Assembly: GCA_947184155.2 (NCBI GenBank)
Contig: CAMXCT020000275.1
Coordinates: forward strand, 99,501 to 163,500
Source of the DNA: Cladocopium goreaui
Lineage: Eukaryota; Sar; Dinophyceae; Suessiales; Symbiodiniaceae
Reading direction: 5' to 3'
Length of the DNA: 64,000 nt
Shown: piece by piece, positions 54,980 to 64,000 of the stretch
Position numbering within the stretch: position 1 is the first letter of the stretch
Layout of the letters: every line of letters begins with the position of its first letter
The notes under the pieces: model-generated
Database searches by the model: none
What the model was told of the DNA's origin: nothing
What the model saw: only the letters and a program-made list of their open reading frames with translations
Made by a program: the position numbers and the translations under genes

Positions 54980-55198
54980 CTAAACTAATTCTAAACTACC
55001 AATACCTGGTGACAACCTGCCTTGTCGGGCATGTAGTAAAGTGCTTTCTGAGCAGTTGCCTCCAAAAGATCCAAAAGTGCGAGGACATTTCAGCTGATCT
55101 ACTGATCTCTGATGTGTCACGAAACTCGGGCGCACCACTTCCTCTTCGAGGAAATTTGTAACTGCCTGGAAGCGAGCAGCATGCTCTGGAAAACCCAC
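54980..55198 (-). CDS. Unidentified exon
   Basis: Minus strand reads FPEHAARFQAVTNFLEEEVV then RPSFVTHQRSVDQLKCPRTF in good protein style. It likely joins to exons in neighbouring sequence. No domain was recognised. The sequence from 55200 to 55840 shows nothing I can support. Confidence 0.35.
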   Translation of the reverse strand: MGFPEHAARFQAVTNFLEEEVVRPSFVTHQRSVDQLKCPRTFGSFGGNCSESTLLHARQGRLSPGIGSLELV

Positions 55199-55854
55199 AA
55201 AGTCCTTGCATTATGAAGCCGAACAGAAGCGGCTTTCTGTTAAGTTGATACAAGTATACCGTAGGTGATGCTGCTCCAAGTGCTAAGGACTTTGCTTACA
55301 AAAGCCTGACTTGCAGTGGCGGATCCTTACTCTGATTATCCTCATGGTAAAGCTGTGTAGCTCCACCCAAGAATTTGCAATAGATTGCCACAACGTGCGT
55401 TCCTTGAAATCAATCACACCCTGTATGTCCTCTCTAGCACCTGAAGGCTAAAAATATGAAAAGAGGACAAGAATCTCGTATCTACAGCCAGATTGCAGAG
55501 CATCATGGACTAGCATCTGTTTGTATCACTCTTACGTTCCCAACAGGCTGCCCATTCTGTTCGTGCTATTATGCAAGTCGTTGAACATATCAAATGCTGA
55601 TGGGCACAACGCCCTGCTAGGATGCTCACTGTGATCCGCAAACATCCGGGCAATCTGTGAATATTTATCCCTACCAAAATGAATGATATTGTCTGTGGTT
55701 TACAAGTTTTTCACAAGCAACGGGCCTCATCTGAGTCTGGCTGCTCCAATCTCAGCGTTGCGAACAATTGAAAATGACTTTCGCTTTTCTGTTTTGATCA
55801 CTTGAGGATCACCATGGATCACCTATGAATCATGAACCATCCATGCACATTCTT

Positions 55855-56423
55855 TGCTCAGGCCGACTCAACGACAACATCACACGTCGTCTTCCTTCAA
55901 AGTAGACCTTGAACATGCTGAGCTTGTCAGGTTAACCAGGGGAGTGTGTGCGCTCGAATGTAGAGACTATAATTCTGATTGGAGCACATATCAATCATTC
56001 ATTCATCATTATCATATAATCCATATCAGACCTAGCGGCGGGAGAAATCGGAGCACAAGCAAAAAAAAACTGAAAGGGAGAAGGCGGGAGAAGGTCAGGG
56101 TGGAGGAGTTTGTGCAATGCCATGAATGCATCAAGTTCGAATGCAAATGTCTGGCCTGAGCTGGCTCCTTGTACCAAGCAACTGCCTGGCTTCACTGTAG
56201 CACTGCAAGAGCTGCGTGGAAACCAAGCCCGCAAATCATCGTAAATTGATGCAACTTGTTTGTTGAAAGCTTCATAAGGTTGCAAGGAAAAAGAGTTCGA
56301 AGGGGAGTCCAAAGCAGCGGCCTTCGTTTGTAGCTCTAAATAATCGTAAAGGAGCTTTCGGTTCTCTTCGCTTTCAAACCTGCAAAACCAATTCACCGTA
56401 ACCTGTCCATTGGCCTGCAACAA
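55855..56423 (-). CDS. Unidentified exons downstream of the DUF3431 gene
   Basis: LQANGQVTVNWFCRFESEEN, RKLLYDYLELQTKAAALDSP and YEAFNKQVASIYDDLRAWFP (56420-56210) form a strong minus-strand coding stretch. A second, KLSMFKVYFEGRRRVMLSLS (about 55925-55865), may be the next exon. They follow the DUF3431 domain on the same strand and may be its C-terminal part or a separate gene. No known domain was recognised. Confidence 0.45.
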
Positions 56424-56849
56424 AAGACCTCAAACCCCTCTAAGATCCTCTAAGTCTCTAAGCTCTACTACCACTACATACTTCTTACATCATATTACAT
56501 CATATTACATCTTATTACTCAGAACTTCCAATCATATCGAATTCGCCAAATCCATAGTCCATGATGCCCATGTTCAAGCCATAGCCATGACATGCCATGA
56601 CATCATGATGCATGGCATACCAGGTGGCTGACCAGGTCAATAGGCAAGCGTCAGTGAAGGCATCCACCAAAGCCTGCGGCAACCAGAGTGATTATCACAG
56701 GGATAGTATATGATAGTATGATAATGTATGATATATCCGCGAAACGTGAAAGATCTTCGATGTTGAAGGGTTGCATGATGTATTCCATGCACGATTGCGA
56801 CTACTGTACTCTTATTTTTTCTTTTTTCTTGGAGAGTGCCAATGTAGAA

Positions 56850-57015
56850 GCATGGAATGGTCTGGAAGTGGTAGCGAAGTCACATCATCCAAAGTGAATC
56901 TCAAAATTGCGGACAACGTGGAATCGTCTTCCCGTCTTGGTAGGACTGGGGTCGCGCCGAAGACGACATGCCAAATGAGTTCCTCACTGTCAGTGGGGCA
57001 ATCATGTTCAAGTGA
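56850..57015 (-). CDS. Probable exon downstream of the DUF3431 domain
   Basis: Minus strand reads LEHDCPTDSEELIWHVVFGA then TPVLPRREDDSTLSAILRF and TLDDVTSLPLPDHS, clear protein character over 160 bp. It lies about 130 bp past the DUF3431 frame on the same strand and is probably the next exon. No separate domain was recognised. Confidence 0.45.
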
Positions 57016-57146
57016 CTACTTGCCATATATACATTGCAAGAAGAACAAACCTCTGAACACTATGGCTGAGAATGTTGGGTATTCTTAGATTTGAGATACC
57101 CCTCCATTTCGTCAACTCTTATTTCCTCCCGAACATGAAGAAAGTT

Positions 57147-57986
57147 CTACGGCATGAGAGCAAACGACATCTTCGGATTGCGAAAGCCGCATGCATGGTG
57201 CAGCTCAGCTTCGTAAAGGTAACAAAGCCTCATTTGGAATGCTGTGGTCTCGGGGACGTTTTCATTTTCAGACTCCCCAGCCAGTCTCTCCTGCCTGAGA
57301 TCAGCAAAAATGTTCCATTCCGATCGCATGCTCGATGCGGAAGACCGATTTGATTCGTATTTGCACCCAGCAATGTCTTCAAAGTTATTTTTCAACAGGT
57401 CTGCAGCTTTCTGAAAGAAAGCCAGTCCGCGCTTCAAAATCTGATTCCGGTGGACCACAAATTGTGAGCAGCAGTATGTCGCCAGAAGACGGGCAGATGG
57501 CAGTCCAAGAACCTTCATGACGGAGTCAAGACATGGAGTCCAGTACAACAAATGTCGGTCGTTGTTCAGATGCAAAAATTCTCCTGGAAGGTGATACACA
57601 AACGTCCCGGATGCCATCAACTTGAGCACCATGTTCAAATAAGCCAAGTGCAAATGCCGCGGCGCATCATCTTGGAGGAAAACGGTCCAATCGGAGAGGT
57701 CAGCAAAATACCTGTGAATATGAAGCAGGTAGCCACCGCACTCATCACTTGACTGCATTGCTCCATCACCTCTTTGATCGACAAACATTGCTGGGATGCA
57801 GTGCAGCTCTTTGCAAAAGGAGTGGATCGAAGGATTCTTTGAGCACTTCAAATAGACCAAAATACGATGCTTCGCAGGCAAACTTAGGTCATCCAACCAG
57901 TCCAAATGCCCCTTGCAAAAGACAATGACAAGGTCAACCTGGGCGTCCATTTGCTGCTGGATCTCTGACAGAAATGCTAAGGACAT
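57147..57986 (-). CDS. DUF3431-domain protein (glycosyltransferase-like)
   Basis: A 279-residue open frame containing the DUF3431 domain, a family of uncertain function with glycosyltransferase-like features found in fungi, algae and protists. DLVIVFCKGHLDWLDDL (18-34) matches the opening block (VxRYxEDLxWL). The block after a Gly-Gly-Tyr reads YLLHIHRYFADLSDWTVFLQ (86-105), followed by DDAPRHL, and matches the YLxHIxxxYDxLxDxTVFLQG signature. SQFVVHRNQILKRGLAFFQK (about 174-193) matches the family's closing block (QFAVSRxRIxxRPxxFY). The ATG at 57986 may not be the true start. The 220-residue frame upstream on the same strand ends close by with a possible donor, and the stretch before 57986 has an acceptor-like CCTTAG. 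There is no signal peptide in this exon. Confidence 0.75.
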   Translation of the reverse strand: MSLAFLSEIQQQMDAQVDLVIVFCKGHLDWLDDLSLPAKHRILVYLKCSKNPSIHSFCKELHCIPAMFVDQRGDGAMQSSDECGGYLLHIHRYFADLSDWTVFLQDDAPRHLHLAYLNMVLKLMASGTFVYHLPGEFLHLNNDRHLLYWTPCLDSVMKVLGLPSARLLATYCCSQFVVHRNQILKRGLAFFQKAADLLKNNFEDIAGCKYESNRSSASSMRSEWNIFADLRQERLAGESENENVPETTAFQMRLCYLYEAELHHACGFRNPKMSFALMP

Positions 57987-58133
57987 CTAAGGACCAAAAT
58001 ATGTCGAAAAAACTGGGGGACTCTTAACTGATTATTGAAATCACTGGGAGATCGGATGCCTGTCTCTCCATTCAAGAATTTTGAACAACACTTCAACACT
58101 TATGTCAATGGCAAGCCAAGAGCAAACAACAAA

Positions 58134-58796
58134 TCAATGTAAAGCACGAGAGGCGGATTCACTTGGAGTCGAAAATGCTACAGCTTTTTGAAGCTTTAGT
58201 GACCTTGCCCCTGCAATTGCTATAGGCCATGTTCGCATCATCACACGGTAATGATCCATTTCGAAGCTTCCGTTTGGCACCGACACCATCTGCCGCAGCA
58301 AGGTATGTGCTCTGAATCTCTGCATTCGACCCCAAAGATCGTCTGCTTTGAAAGACAAGCGCAGCTCTGAATGGAACAGCAGGGAAGTGATGAGCATTCC
58401 AGGACACACCTCAAAGAGTTCCTCTTGCCCTTCAGAAGTCAAAGCTATGACCCAAAGTGTCTCTTCAATTGGTGGTATTCCATGACCCTGGTAGAAATGC
58501 AAAAACTTCTCTTGCAAGTCATGGGCCACCAGCACACTCCGAAAGCATTGGTTTCCAGTCAGAACTTGATCTTCCAAAGGGTTCAAGGCTTTGATGCTGG
58601 TCAGATTTGCGTAGCGATTACCACGTATGGAGTCTTCAGTGGCCAAGCAAACGGTGATTGCAGTGCGGAAATTCCACAAACATCCCAAATAGTGTTCTTT
58701 GGCTATCTGCCCCTGCCATTGATGAGAAATAAAGTCCTGAGTGGCTACAGAATGCGTGCTCAGCAGTACGAACGGAATGTGAGCACCATGGCGCAT
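58134..58796 (-). CDS. Unidentified exon, probably upstream part of the DUF3431 gene
   Basis: A 220-residue minus-strand frame with consistent protein composition throughout: QWQGQIAKEHYLGCLWNFRT, TGNQCFRSVLVAHDLQEKFL, ETLWVIALTSEGQEELFEVC and SFEMDHYRVMMRTWPIAIAG. It ends with SESASRALH and a stop at 58134. A GT donor (CCAA|GTGAATCC) stands about 30 bp before the stop, and the DUF3431 exon begins about 150 bp further on, so one spliced gene is likely. I recognise no domain in it. Confidence 0.5.
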   Translation of the reverse strand: MRHGAHIPFVLLSTHSVATQDFISHQWQGQIAKEHYLGCLWNFRTAITVCLATEDSIRGNRYANLTSIKALNPLEDQVLTGNQCFRSVLVAHDLQEKFLHFYQGHGIPPIEETLWVIALTSEGQEELFEVCPGMLITSLLFHSELRLSFKADDLWGRMQRFRAHTLLRQMVSVPNGSFEMDHYRVMMRTWPIAIAGARSLKLQKAVAFSTPSESASRALH

Positions 58797-59019
58797 GATG
58801 CACGACTATGCAAGAGTACTAAATTGTTGGCGTTCCTGCCAGAAGTTGGTCCAAAAAGAGCAAAACATGATCTGCGAATGCAAAAGTACATGAATGGGAG
58901 TCAGCGCAGCAGGCAACACATTCAATCATATCATTCGGAATCATTCAAACTACGAAAGGCATGGCACACAGCAAACTCCAAAGATATCTTCTCTTGGACA
59001 TCCGCCTCATCCAAGCGTT

Positions 59020-61240
59020 CCAAAGGCTCCAAACTCCTTCAAACACTTCGCCATGTGCATGATGCAACCAGCATCAAGGGAGCACAGCGCACTTTTCACA
59101 GCGGCTTTAGTTTGCTGATTCAAATGGTAGGAAGACAAATGGTTGCTTATTCTTTTCTGTGACACTTATGCTCAAACCTGCTCGAACAATCAGTTTTTTT
59201 GCGGAAGTTGGCATTTTGTGGAAGAGTTTCGGCGGAACGTGCTGCCCTCCAATGGACTCCAGTGTTGCGTGTCTGTGTCTGTGTGTTTCTGTCTGTTGGT
59301 ATCTTATGGATTCTTATGATAATTCCTTATGATAATTCTTATTCTTTTTCGTATGGTATCTAATTCCATCTCTCATTCCTTGTTATTCCTTCTGTGACCG
59401 GAAAGAATCACGCTTGGTTCATTTGACTCGCCACTCGCCATGACTCGCCGGTCCCTTGGTGAAGAAGGTCTCGCTCTCGCTCTTGGCGTTGTCGTCTTTC
59501 GGAGCGGTTCTGCCTCATTGTGGCATCGGGCAATCCTGGATCCTGGTGAAACACCTCGACTTTCTTATCTCTATTGATTCCATCTGTCAGAGACTGCCAA
59601 CGAAAGCCAAAATAGCCAAAAGATGCCAAAAGCATGCAAACAATGCCGGGAACTACTGTACAGTATCGTTCCATATCGTTCCTGTTCAATCCTTTCCAAG
59701 TAATAACTAAGCCGAATTGTTCGGTGGGTTGAGGCCCGAGCTCCAAAGACAGTTCTTGAGCAGATTCGAAGGCCTGGTCACAATGTTGACTTGATGTTGC
59801 AAAAGAAAAATACTTGGCTTTTCATGGCGATTAGGGAAAGAAGCAAGGTGAGGGCTGCCCAAGCACATTTCCAGAAGTAGAGCACATGGACGGAACAAAA
59901 AAAAGACGATCTGGAGCTGACCTGTTTCTCCTCGTCCCCATCATCCTCATTGTTCTCCCCATTGTTCTCGTCATTTGCATCCTCCCATATGTGTGCAAGT
60001 TTGGAACTTTCAGATGTTGTTACATGCTGTTACGTTCACAATACGGTATTTCACTACAACAGTTTGCAGCCGCACTTTGCGATCTTTTTTTCGATTGCCA
60101 AGAACAAACATACCATTCCTGTAAACACGTGCAGTGCCTGAGCACGCAACTGTAACTTTGCTGCGGCTCAGGCCAATCGCGTGGTGATGATTGCTCCCAG
60201 TATTTGCTGCCACTTGCAGCAATCCCGAAAGTTCTTCATGCCACCAACTCTGTAACGCACTCTTTGCGTTCAGGCAGCAATGGCTTGCAAATACCTCAAG
60301 TGTAGCTGGCTGCGTTGTTTTTTCTCACTATATAACAGTTTTCAGCCTAGTCTCTGTGCAAGCTCAACTGAGTGTCGGACCTTTGCAAAGAAAGGCTTGC
60401 TTCCATCACTGTAGGCTGCCTGCTTGTCCCGGCAAAGGAAAACCCAAAGATAGTGAATAATCTAATGAAGTGGGCAGGCGATATTCAAAAGTGGAAAGGT
60501 TTCTTGAAAAAAACATTGTCTAGGGCGACAAACACAATATCTTCACGTCACCAAAGTCTGCATACTTCAAGAACCATGCCTTTTTTTGAAGATCGAATTG
60601 CTGGTAGCTAGGTGGCCTGCAACTGAGCATAAAGCACTTGCTTTTGAAGAAACTTCAACACCCACTCACTCACAACTAAATATCATGATTTCGCAAGACA
60701 CACGTGTTGTTTCAAAGCAAAGGACGCGCATCAGTAGATGTGATCAGCTGGCCTTGTTCTTCTCCGTGCCACTCAAAATGCGCTGCCTCAGCTGCGTTGA
60801 AGGCGAATCACCTGTGCCCTATGAAGGCTGAATTGCTCCTGATGGCTATTGGATGTTGTTGTATCATCTTATTAGATGTTATTAGTACATGCAGTTGTAA
60901 AAGCAAAGCAAGCTTATGCGTCAGTTACGTTCGCCCCTCCAAACATCCGCAACTTGTCTATGTTCAAGGAGATGAGGAATAATGTTTTGGAGACGTGTGA
61001 AACTTTAGAAACCAAACAAGCAAGTAACTAGAGTAACTTATGACCAGTTGCATCAGCAAACTGCTTAACAAGCAGGGAAGTTTCTCCTCTTCCATGCCAC
61101 CAGCACAGGCTCCCACATCCAAAAGGAAACTGCATAGCTCCTGGACAAGCTGAGGGAGAAGCATCTCTGTCGATTTACATGCATATGACGGTTTGTCAAA
61201 ATGTCTTTGTCTGGTTTGGTTGATAAATCGTAATTCCATG
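59020..61240 (-). CDS. Unassigned exons of one or more minus-strand genes
   Basis: Coding-like stretches: EMLLPQLVQELCSFLLDVGA then EEEKLPCLLSSLLMQLV (about 61175-61045), AAEAAHFEWHGEEQGQLITS (about 60800-60730), GLSRSKVTVACSGTARVYRN (about 60175-60110), an acidic run HIWEDANDENNGENNEDDGD ending EEKQVSSRSS (about 59995-59915), CDQAFESAQELSLELGPQPT (about 59780-59715) and AAVKSALCSLDAGCIMHMAK (about 59105-59040). None gives a recognisable domain. The plus-strand frame opposite the acidic run reads as a hydrophobic segment, but it is the complement of GAA/GAT-rich coding sequence. Confidence 0.35.
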
Positions 61241-61811
61241 CATGCTGCTTCATTTTCGAATTTAAAAAATATGACTTGTCTAAATAGATCTAAATAGTAT
61301 GAAACCCTGCATTTTATCTTTTATGTTTGAAACCGAAGCTAAAACCTGCAGGAAATGCTAACACACATCTATATGGAGTGGGTGCCGCTGCTAATTATTA
61401 GTGCTGGAAATTCAAGAATTGTTCATCTGCTGCAAGGCTTGTCGTTGCCTTTGCTGGCACTGTTGCTTTTGTCAAACAGAAAGGATAAACTGAACTTCTC
61501 TGACGGCGACTGTCGCCAGCGGGGATCTAGCGGGTAAATTTACGTATCATTTCGCAAAATTGAAGAACACACTTAAAAACATAGGAACATGGTTGAGTAG
61601 CAGAGAAAATCACTAATGTTTAAGGCGCTAACAATTATATCATACTATATCTCAATTTTTCTTCATGTTGAAATACTAAGCAGTCGACAACACATACAAA
61701 AATCTTTGAACATAACTTTCCTTCGTACCAGTAAGTCAAACTGCAGGTGCCATTTCTGTGGTGTTGCAAATTCAAAGTGTTCGAGGCCTTCAATGAGAAT
61801 TGCATCTGCGA

Positions 61812-61832
61812 TATGTATATATATATATATAT
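61812..61832. repeat. (TA)n microsatellite
   Basis: Short ATATATAT run. Similar short TA runs occur at 29800-29832, 36306-36320, 42120-42136 and 63950-63985. Confidence 0.9.
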
Positions 61833-62255
61833 GGGTTCGGTGCGTTTTCCGGGCTGGGGCAAATTATCATTCTTTTGCCCCTAAAATCTATATTTGGTGT
61901 TCTGGACAACGCATCGAACCTGGACATGATCATAGATTCTATCGTGGTTATCTTAATTGGATTTAATTGGTAACAATAACATGCTTGATGTTGAAACATC
62001 TGCATCTGCTCTCAAATCAATCATTCATCTTCTCTCAGATCATCCACTCATCAACCCAACATGTTTATAAACACATGTTTGTTTATAAACAGTTTGCTTC
62101 AAATAAAATCCAAAGACACGTATAACACATAATTCAGCACACAAAACAAACCAAAAAAACAAAACAAAAAAACAAACAAACCAAAAAAACAAAACAAACC
62201 AAAAAAACATACTTTACTTCGTGTGATCCCCACCATTACATTTATACATTTTGTT

Positions 62256-62618
62256 ACTGGCAAATCTTCTGGCATTCTATCAGACATATCTTCTGGCGTT
62301 TTATCTGGCATTCTATCTGGCATATCTTCTGGCATTCTACCTGGCATATGTTCTGGCATATCTTCTGGCATTCTATCTGGCATAGCTTCTGGCATATTAT
62401 CTGGCAAATCTTCTGGCATTCTATCTGGCAAGCATTCTGGCACTTTATCTGGCATATTTTCTGGCATTCTATCTGACATTCTATCTGGATCTATCTGGCA
62501 TATCTTCTCTCATTGGATCTGGCATTCTATCTGGCATATCTTCTGGCATTTTATCTGGCATATCTTCTGACATTCTATCTGGCATATCTTCTGGCATCTC
62601 TTGTGGCATTCTATCTGG
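62256..62618. repeat. 12-bp minisatellite (TCTGGCATATCT / TCTGGCATTCTA)
   Basis: About 30 copies of a 12-bp unit alternating between TCTGGCATATCT and TCTGGCATTCTA. On the minus strand it stays in frame and encodes tetrapeptides of the MPED and MPDR type, an acidic-basic alternating repeat. There is no other evidence for a protein. A CAAACCAAAAAAACAAAAC repeat lies beside it at 62140-62210. Confidence 0.95.
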
Positions 62619-62620
62619 CC

Positions 62621-62825
62621 GTTGAGGTCCAGCGGTGCACACTGAGCTGGGCAGGTCCCAGGTTGAGGTCCAGCGGTGCACACTGCGCTGGGAAGGTCCG
62701 AGGTTGAGGTCCAGCGGTGCACACTGAGCTGGGCAGGTCCCAGGTTGAGGTCCAGCGGTGCACACTGAGCTGGGAAGGTCCCAGGTTGAGGTCCAGCGGT
62801 GCACACTGAGCTCGGACGTTGGCGA
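62621..62825. repeat. 41-bp minisatellite, about five copies
   Basis: Unit starts GTTGAGGTCCAGCGGTGCAC, followed by ACTGAGCTGGGCAGGTCCCAG, at about 62621, 62662, 62703, 62744 and 62785, with one or two changes each. Since 41 is not a multiple of three, every reading frame cycles through the same peptides. Confidence 0.95.
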
Positions 62826-62849
62826 AGAGCTTGGCGAAGAGCTGGCAAG

Positions 62850-62955
62850 GCAACAGTGGACGTGGAAGTGGAAGAGGAGGGGGAGGAAGCGGACGAGGAG
62901 GCGGAGGAGGACGAGGAGGAGGAAGAGGAGAGCTAGTCGAGGAGGAGGAGGAACA
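62850..62955. repeat. GGA/GAGGAG purine microsatellite
   Basis: G/A-rich run of GAGGAG, GGAGGA and AGGACG words directly after the 41-bp array. It gives poly-Pro/Leu frames on the minus strand that I do not count as genes. Confidence 0.9.
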
Positions 62956-63114
62956 AACAACCCTCACCTGGCAGGTGGGGAACAAACAAACCAAAAAAAA
63001 ACAATAATATCCAAACTAGTCTCCAGGACATTGTTTTTACAACGCTGGACAGGCGTCAGACCCTATACTTCGTCTATTGACTTTGCAGAGCCCTGTTTTT
63101 AGTAAACAGTCGCT

Positions 63115-63660
63115 ACCCCTTATTTTGTGCCACCTAACTTTGAGTTAGACTAACAGACATCAAATGCAAATATTAGAGCAAAAATACGATCAACTGAGTA
63201 TGCATATGGTAAGACCATCTTTTGCAGATTCAAGTGACTCTAGTGTAAAATCTACTTACTTGGTTAAAAGACTATATACAAAAGGGAGAATTAAATGCTA
63301 TATCTATGAAAAGTGAATGAGTGCCAATTCATTCTTTAGGCAGCTCTACTAATGTTATTATTCCAAGTGAAATTGCTACTGAGATATCCTCTAATATTTC
63401 TACGACTAGCATTATTTAACAATAAAGCATGCAAGCAGTTAAGAACTGTAATATCATATTAAGTAAACAGAGGCATTAACATTAAAGGTATAGATAGTGC
63501 TAAATTTAAGAAACAACGGAGGAGGCAGCACGCAAGGAGCAATAGAAATAGCTAGTTATTTTATTCAATCTGGCATAATATAAAAAAAAAATCAGTATGC
63601 AGATCGCACAGAAACAATTCATGCGGATAAAGATGTTGCCAAAGCTCCAAACGTTCCATT
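63115..63660. other. A+T-rich tail region, no intact gene
   Basis: Composition drops sharply in G+C compared with the gene block. Stops occur in all frames. Short pieces such as KDVAKAPNVPLAIQQIGI (about 63630-63685, plus) read like protein and lead towards the transporter-like fragment that follows. Confidence 0.45.
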
Positions 63661-63674
63661 AGCTATTCAGCAGA

Positions 63675-63872
63675 TTGGAATATAAAGACGTAACAAATAA
63701 TAAGTTTGCTATTGTTACTTCCATCTTTAATACTGTTGTTGGAGGTGGTACATTTTTTTGTATAACACACTTATCTTATTTGGGCAAAGTAGAATATTGT
63801 TATTCTCTTTTTTTATGTTCAGTCACTCTTGACTTACTTTTTGGTGTTTATGGCCAGGGTTTGTTAAAGTAG
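63675..63872 (+). pseudogene. Fragment resembling an amino-acid transporter (AAAP/SLC38 type)
   Basis: The plus-strand 65-residue frame contains FAIVTSIFNTVVGGGTFFCI. This resembles the first membrane helix of amino-acid/auxin permease family transporters, where a [F]N-x-[V/I]-[V/I]-G-x-G-x-L-[S/A]-L-P motif unwinds to bind the substrate. Here the expected LPF after GGGT is altered to FFCITH. It stops after a second hydrophobic segment (LFLCSVTLDLLFGVYGQG). The A+T-rich setting, changed motif and early stop suggest a decayed fragment or one exon. The assignment rests on one motif. Confidence 0.35.
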
Positions 63873-64000
63873 TAATAATTGGCAACCTTCCAATAAATTC
63901 AGGGAGTCTGAATGCACAGTTCCTGGTGCCCGGAAACGCGCCGCGCCCATATATATATATATAGAGTATATATATATATATAAATATAAGTTTATATAAA

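Noticed and set aside
62481..62994. Minus-strand Pro/Leu-rich and VHRWTSTW-type frames
   Set aside because: Translations of the 41-bp minisatellite and GGA-rich tract. 41 bp is not a multiple of three, so the same peptides appear in all frames.

Overview
The window looks like nuclear DNA of a dinoflagellate, most likely a member of the Symbiodiniaceae. That is an inference from architecture, with no marker gene behind it. Coding signal occurs as many short exons (35 to 600 bp) separated by introns full of short duplicated words. Almost every exon supported here reads on the minus strand, as in the long one-way gene blocks known from dinoflagellate genomes. Large arrays of simple and satellite repeats separate the gene blocks. 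Two 100-base N gaps (1625-1724 and 48813-48912) show it is a scaffold. No bacterial operon, tRNA, rRNA or CRISPR array was seen.

Layout. 1-4.7 kb is repeat-rich and very uneven in composition: A/C-rich microsatellite, a TCCGGA-motif inverted array, a trinucleotide array, then an A+T-rich tract. 4.8-23.9 kb is a dense minus-strand gene block. Reading down in coordinate it holds a RING-finger gene (23.8-23.5 kb), an ankyrin-repeat gene (22.9-21.2 kb), a GPATCH1/TOUGH-type G-patch protein (20.7-about 17.7 kb, perhaps further), unassigned exons (17.5-13.3 kb), a TPR gene with a mitochondrial-type leader (12.7-about 10 kb), an eRF1-like translation release factor (about 8.4-5.9 kb) and an unidentified gene ending at 4.86 kb. 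23.95-27.97 kb is a block of four abutting tandem-repeat families. 28.3-35.7 kb carries more minus-strand exons, including a HEAT-repeat gene. 36.85-39.01 kb is a 2.2-kb imperfect palindrome with A-rich and T-rich arms. 39.7-42.1 kb has unassigned exons. 43.8-45.56 kb is the clearest gene of the window, an intact intronless FGGY carbohydrate kinase. 47.9-50.78 kb is a 216-bp satellite. 52.3-61.2 kb holds more minus-strand exons, including a DUF3431 protein. The right end has 12-bp and 41-bp minisatellites and an A+T-rich tail with a fragment resembling an amino-acid transporter.

The named genes do not form a pathway. They are ordinary eukaryotic housekeeping and scaffold families (translation termination, RNA processing, ubiquitin ligation, sugar phosphorylation, protein-protein interaction). 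Points most worth a second look are the divergent GGQ-bearing eRF1-like factor with a new C-terminal extension, the intronless kinase among intron-dense neighbours, a two-copy MITE-like element, the palindromic elements, and duplicated words that decorate introns and splice junctions. Exon borders and joins were judged by eye and should be taken as approximate.
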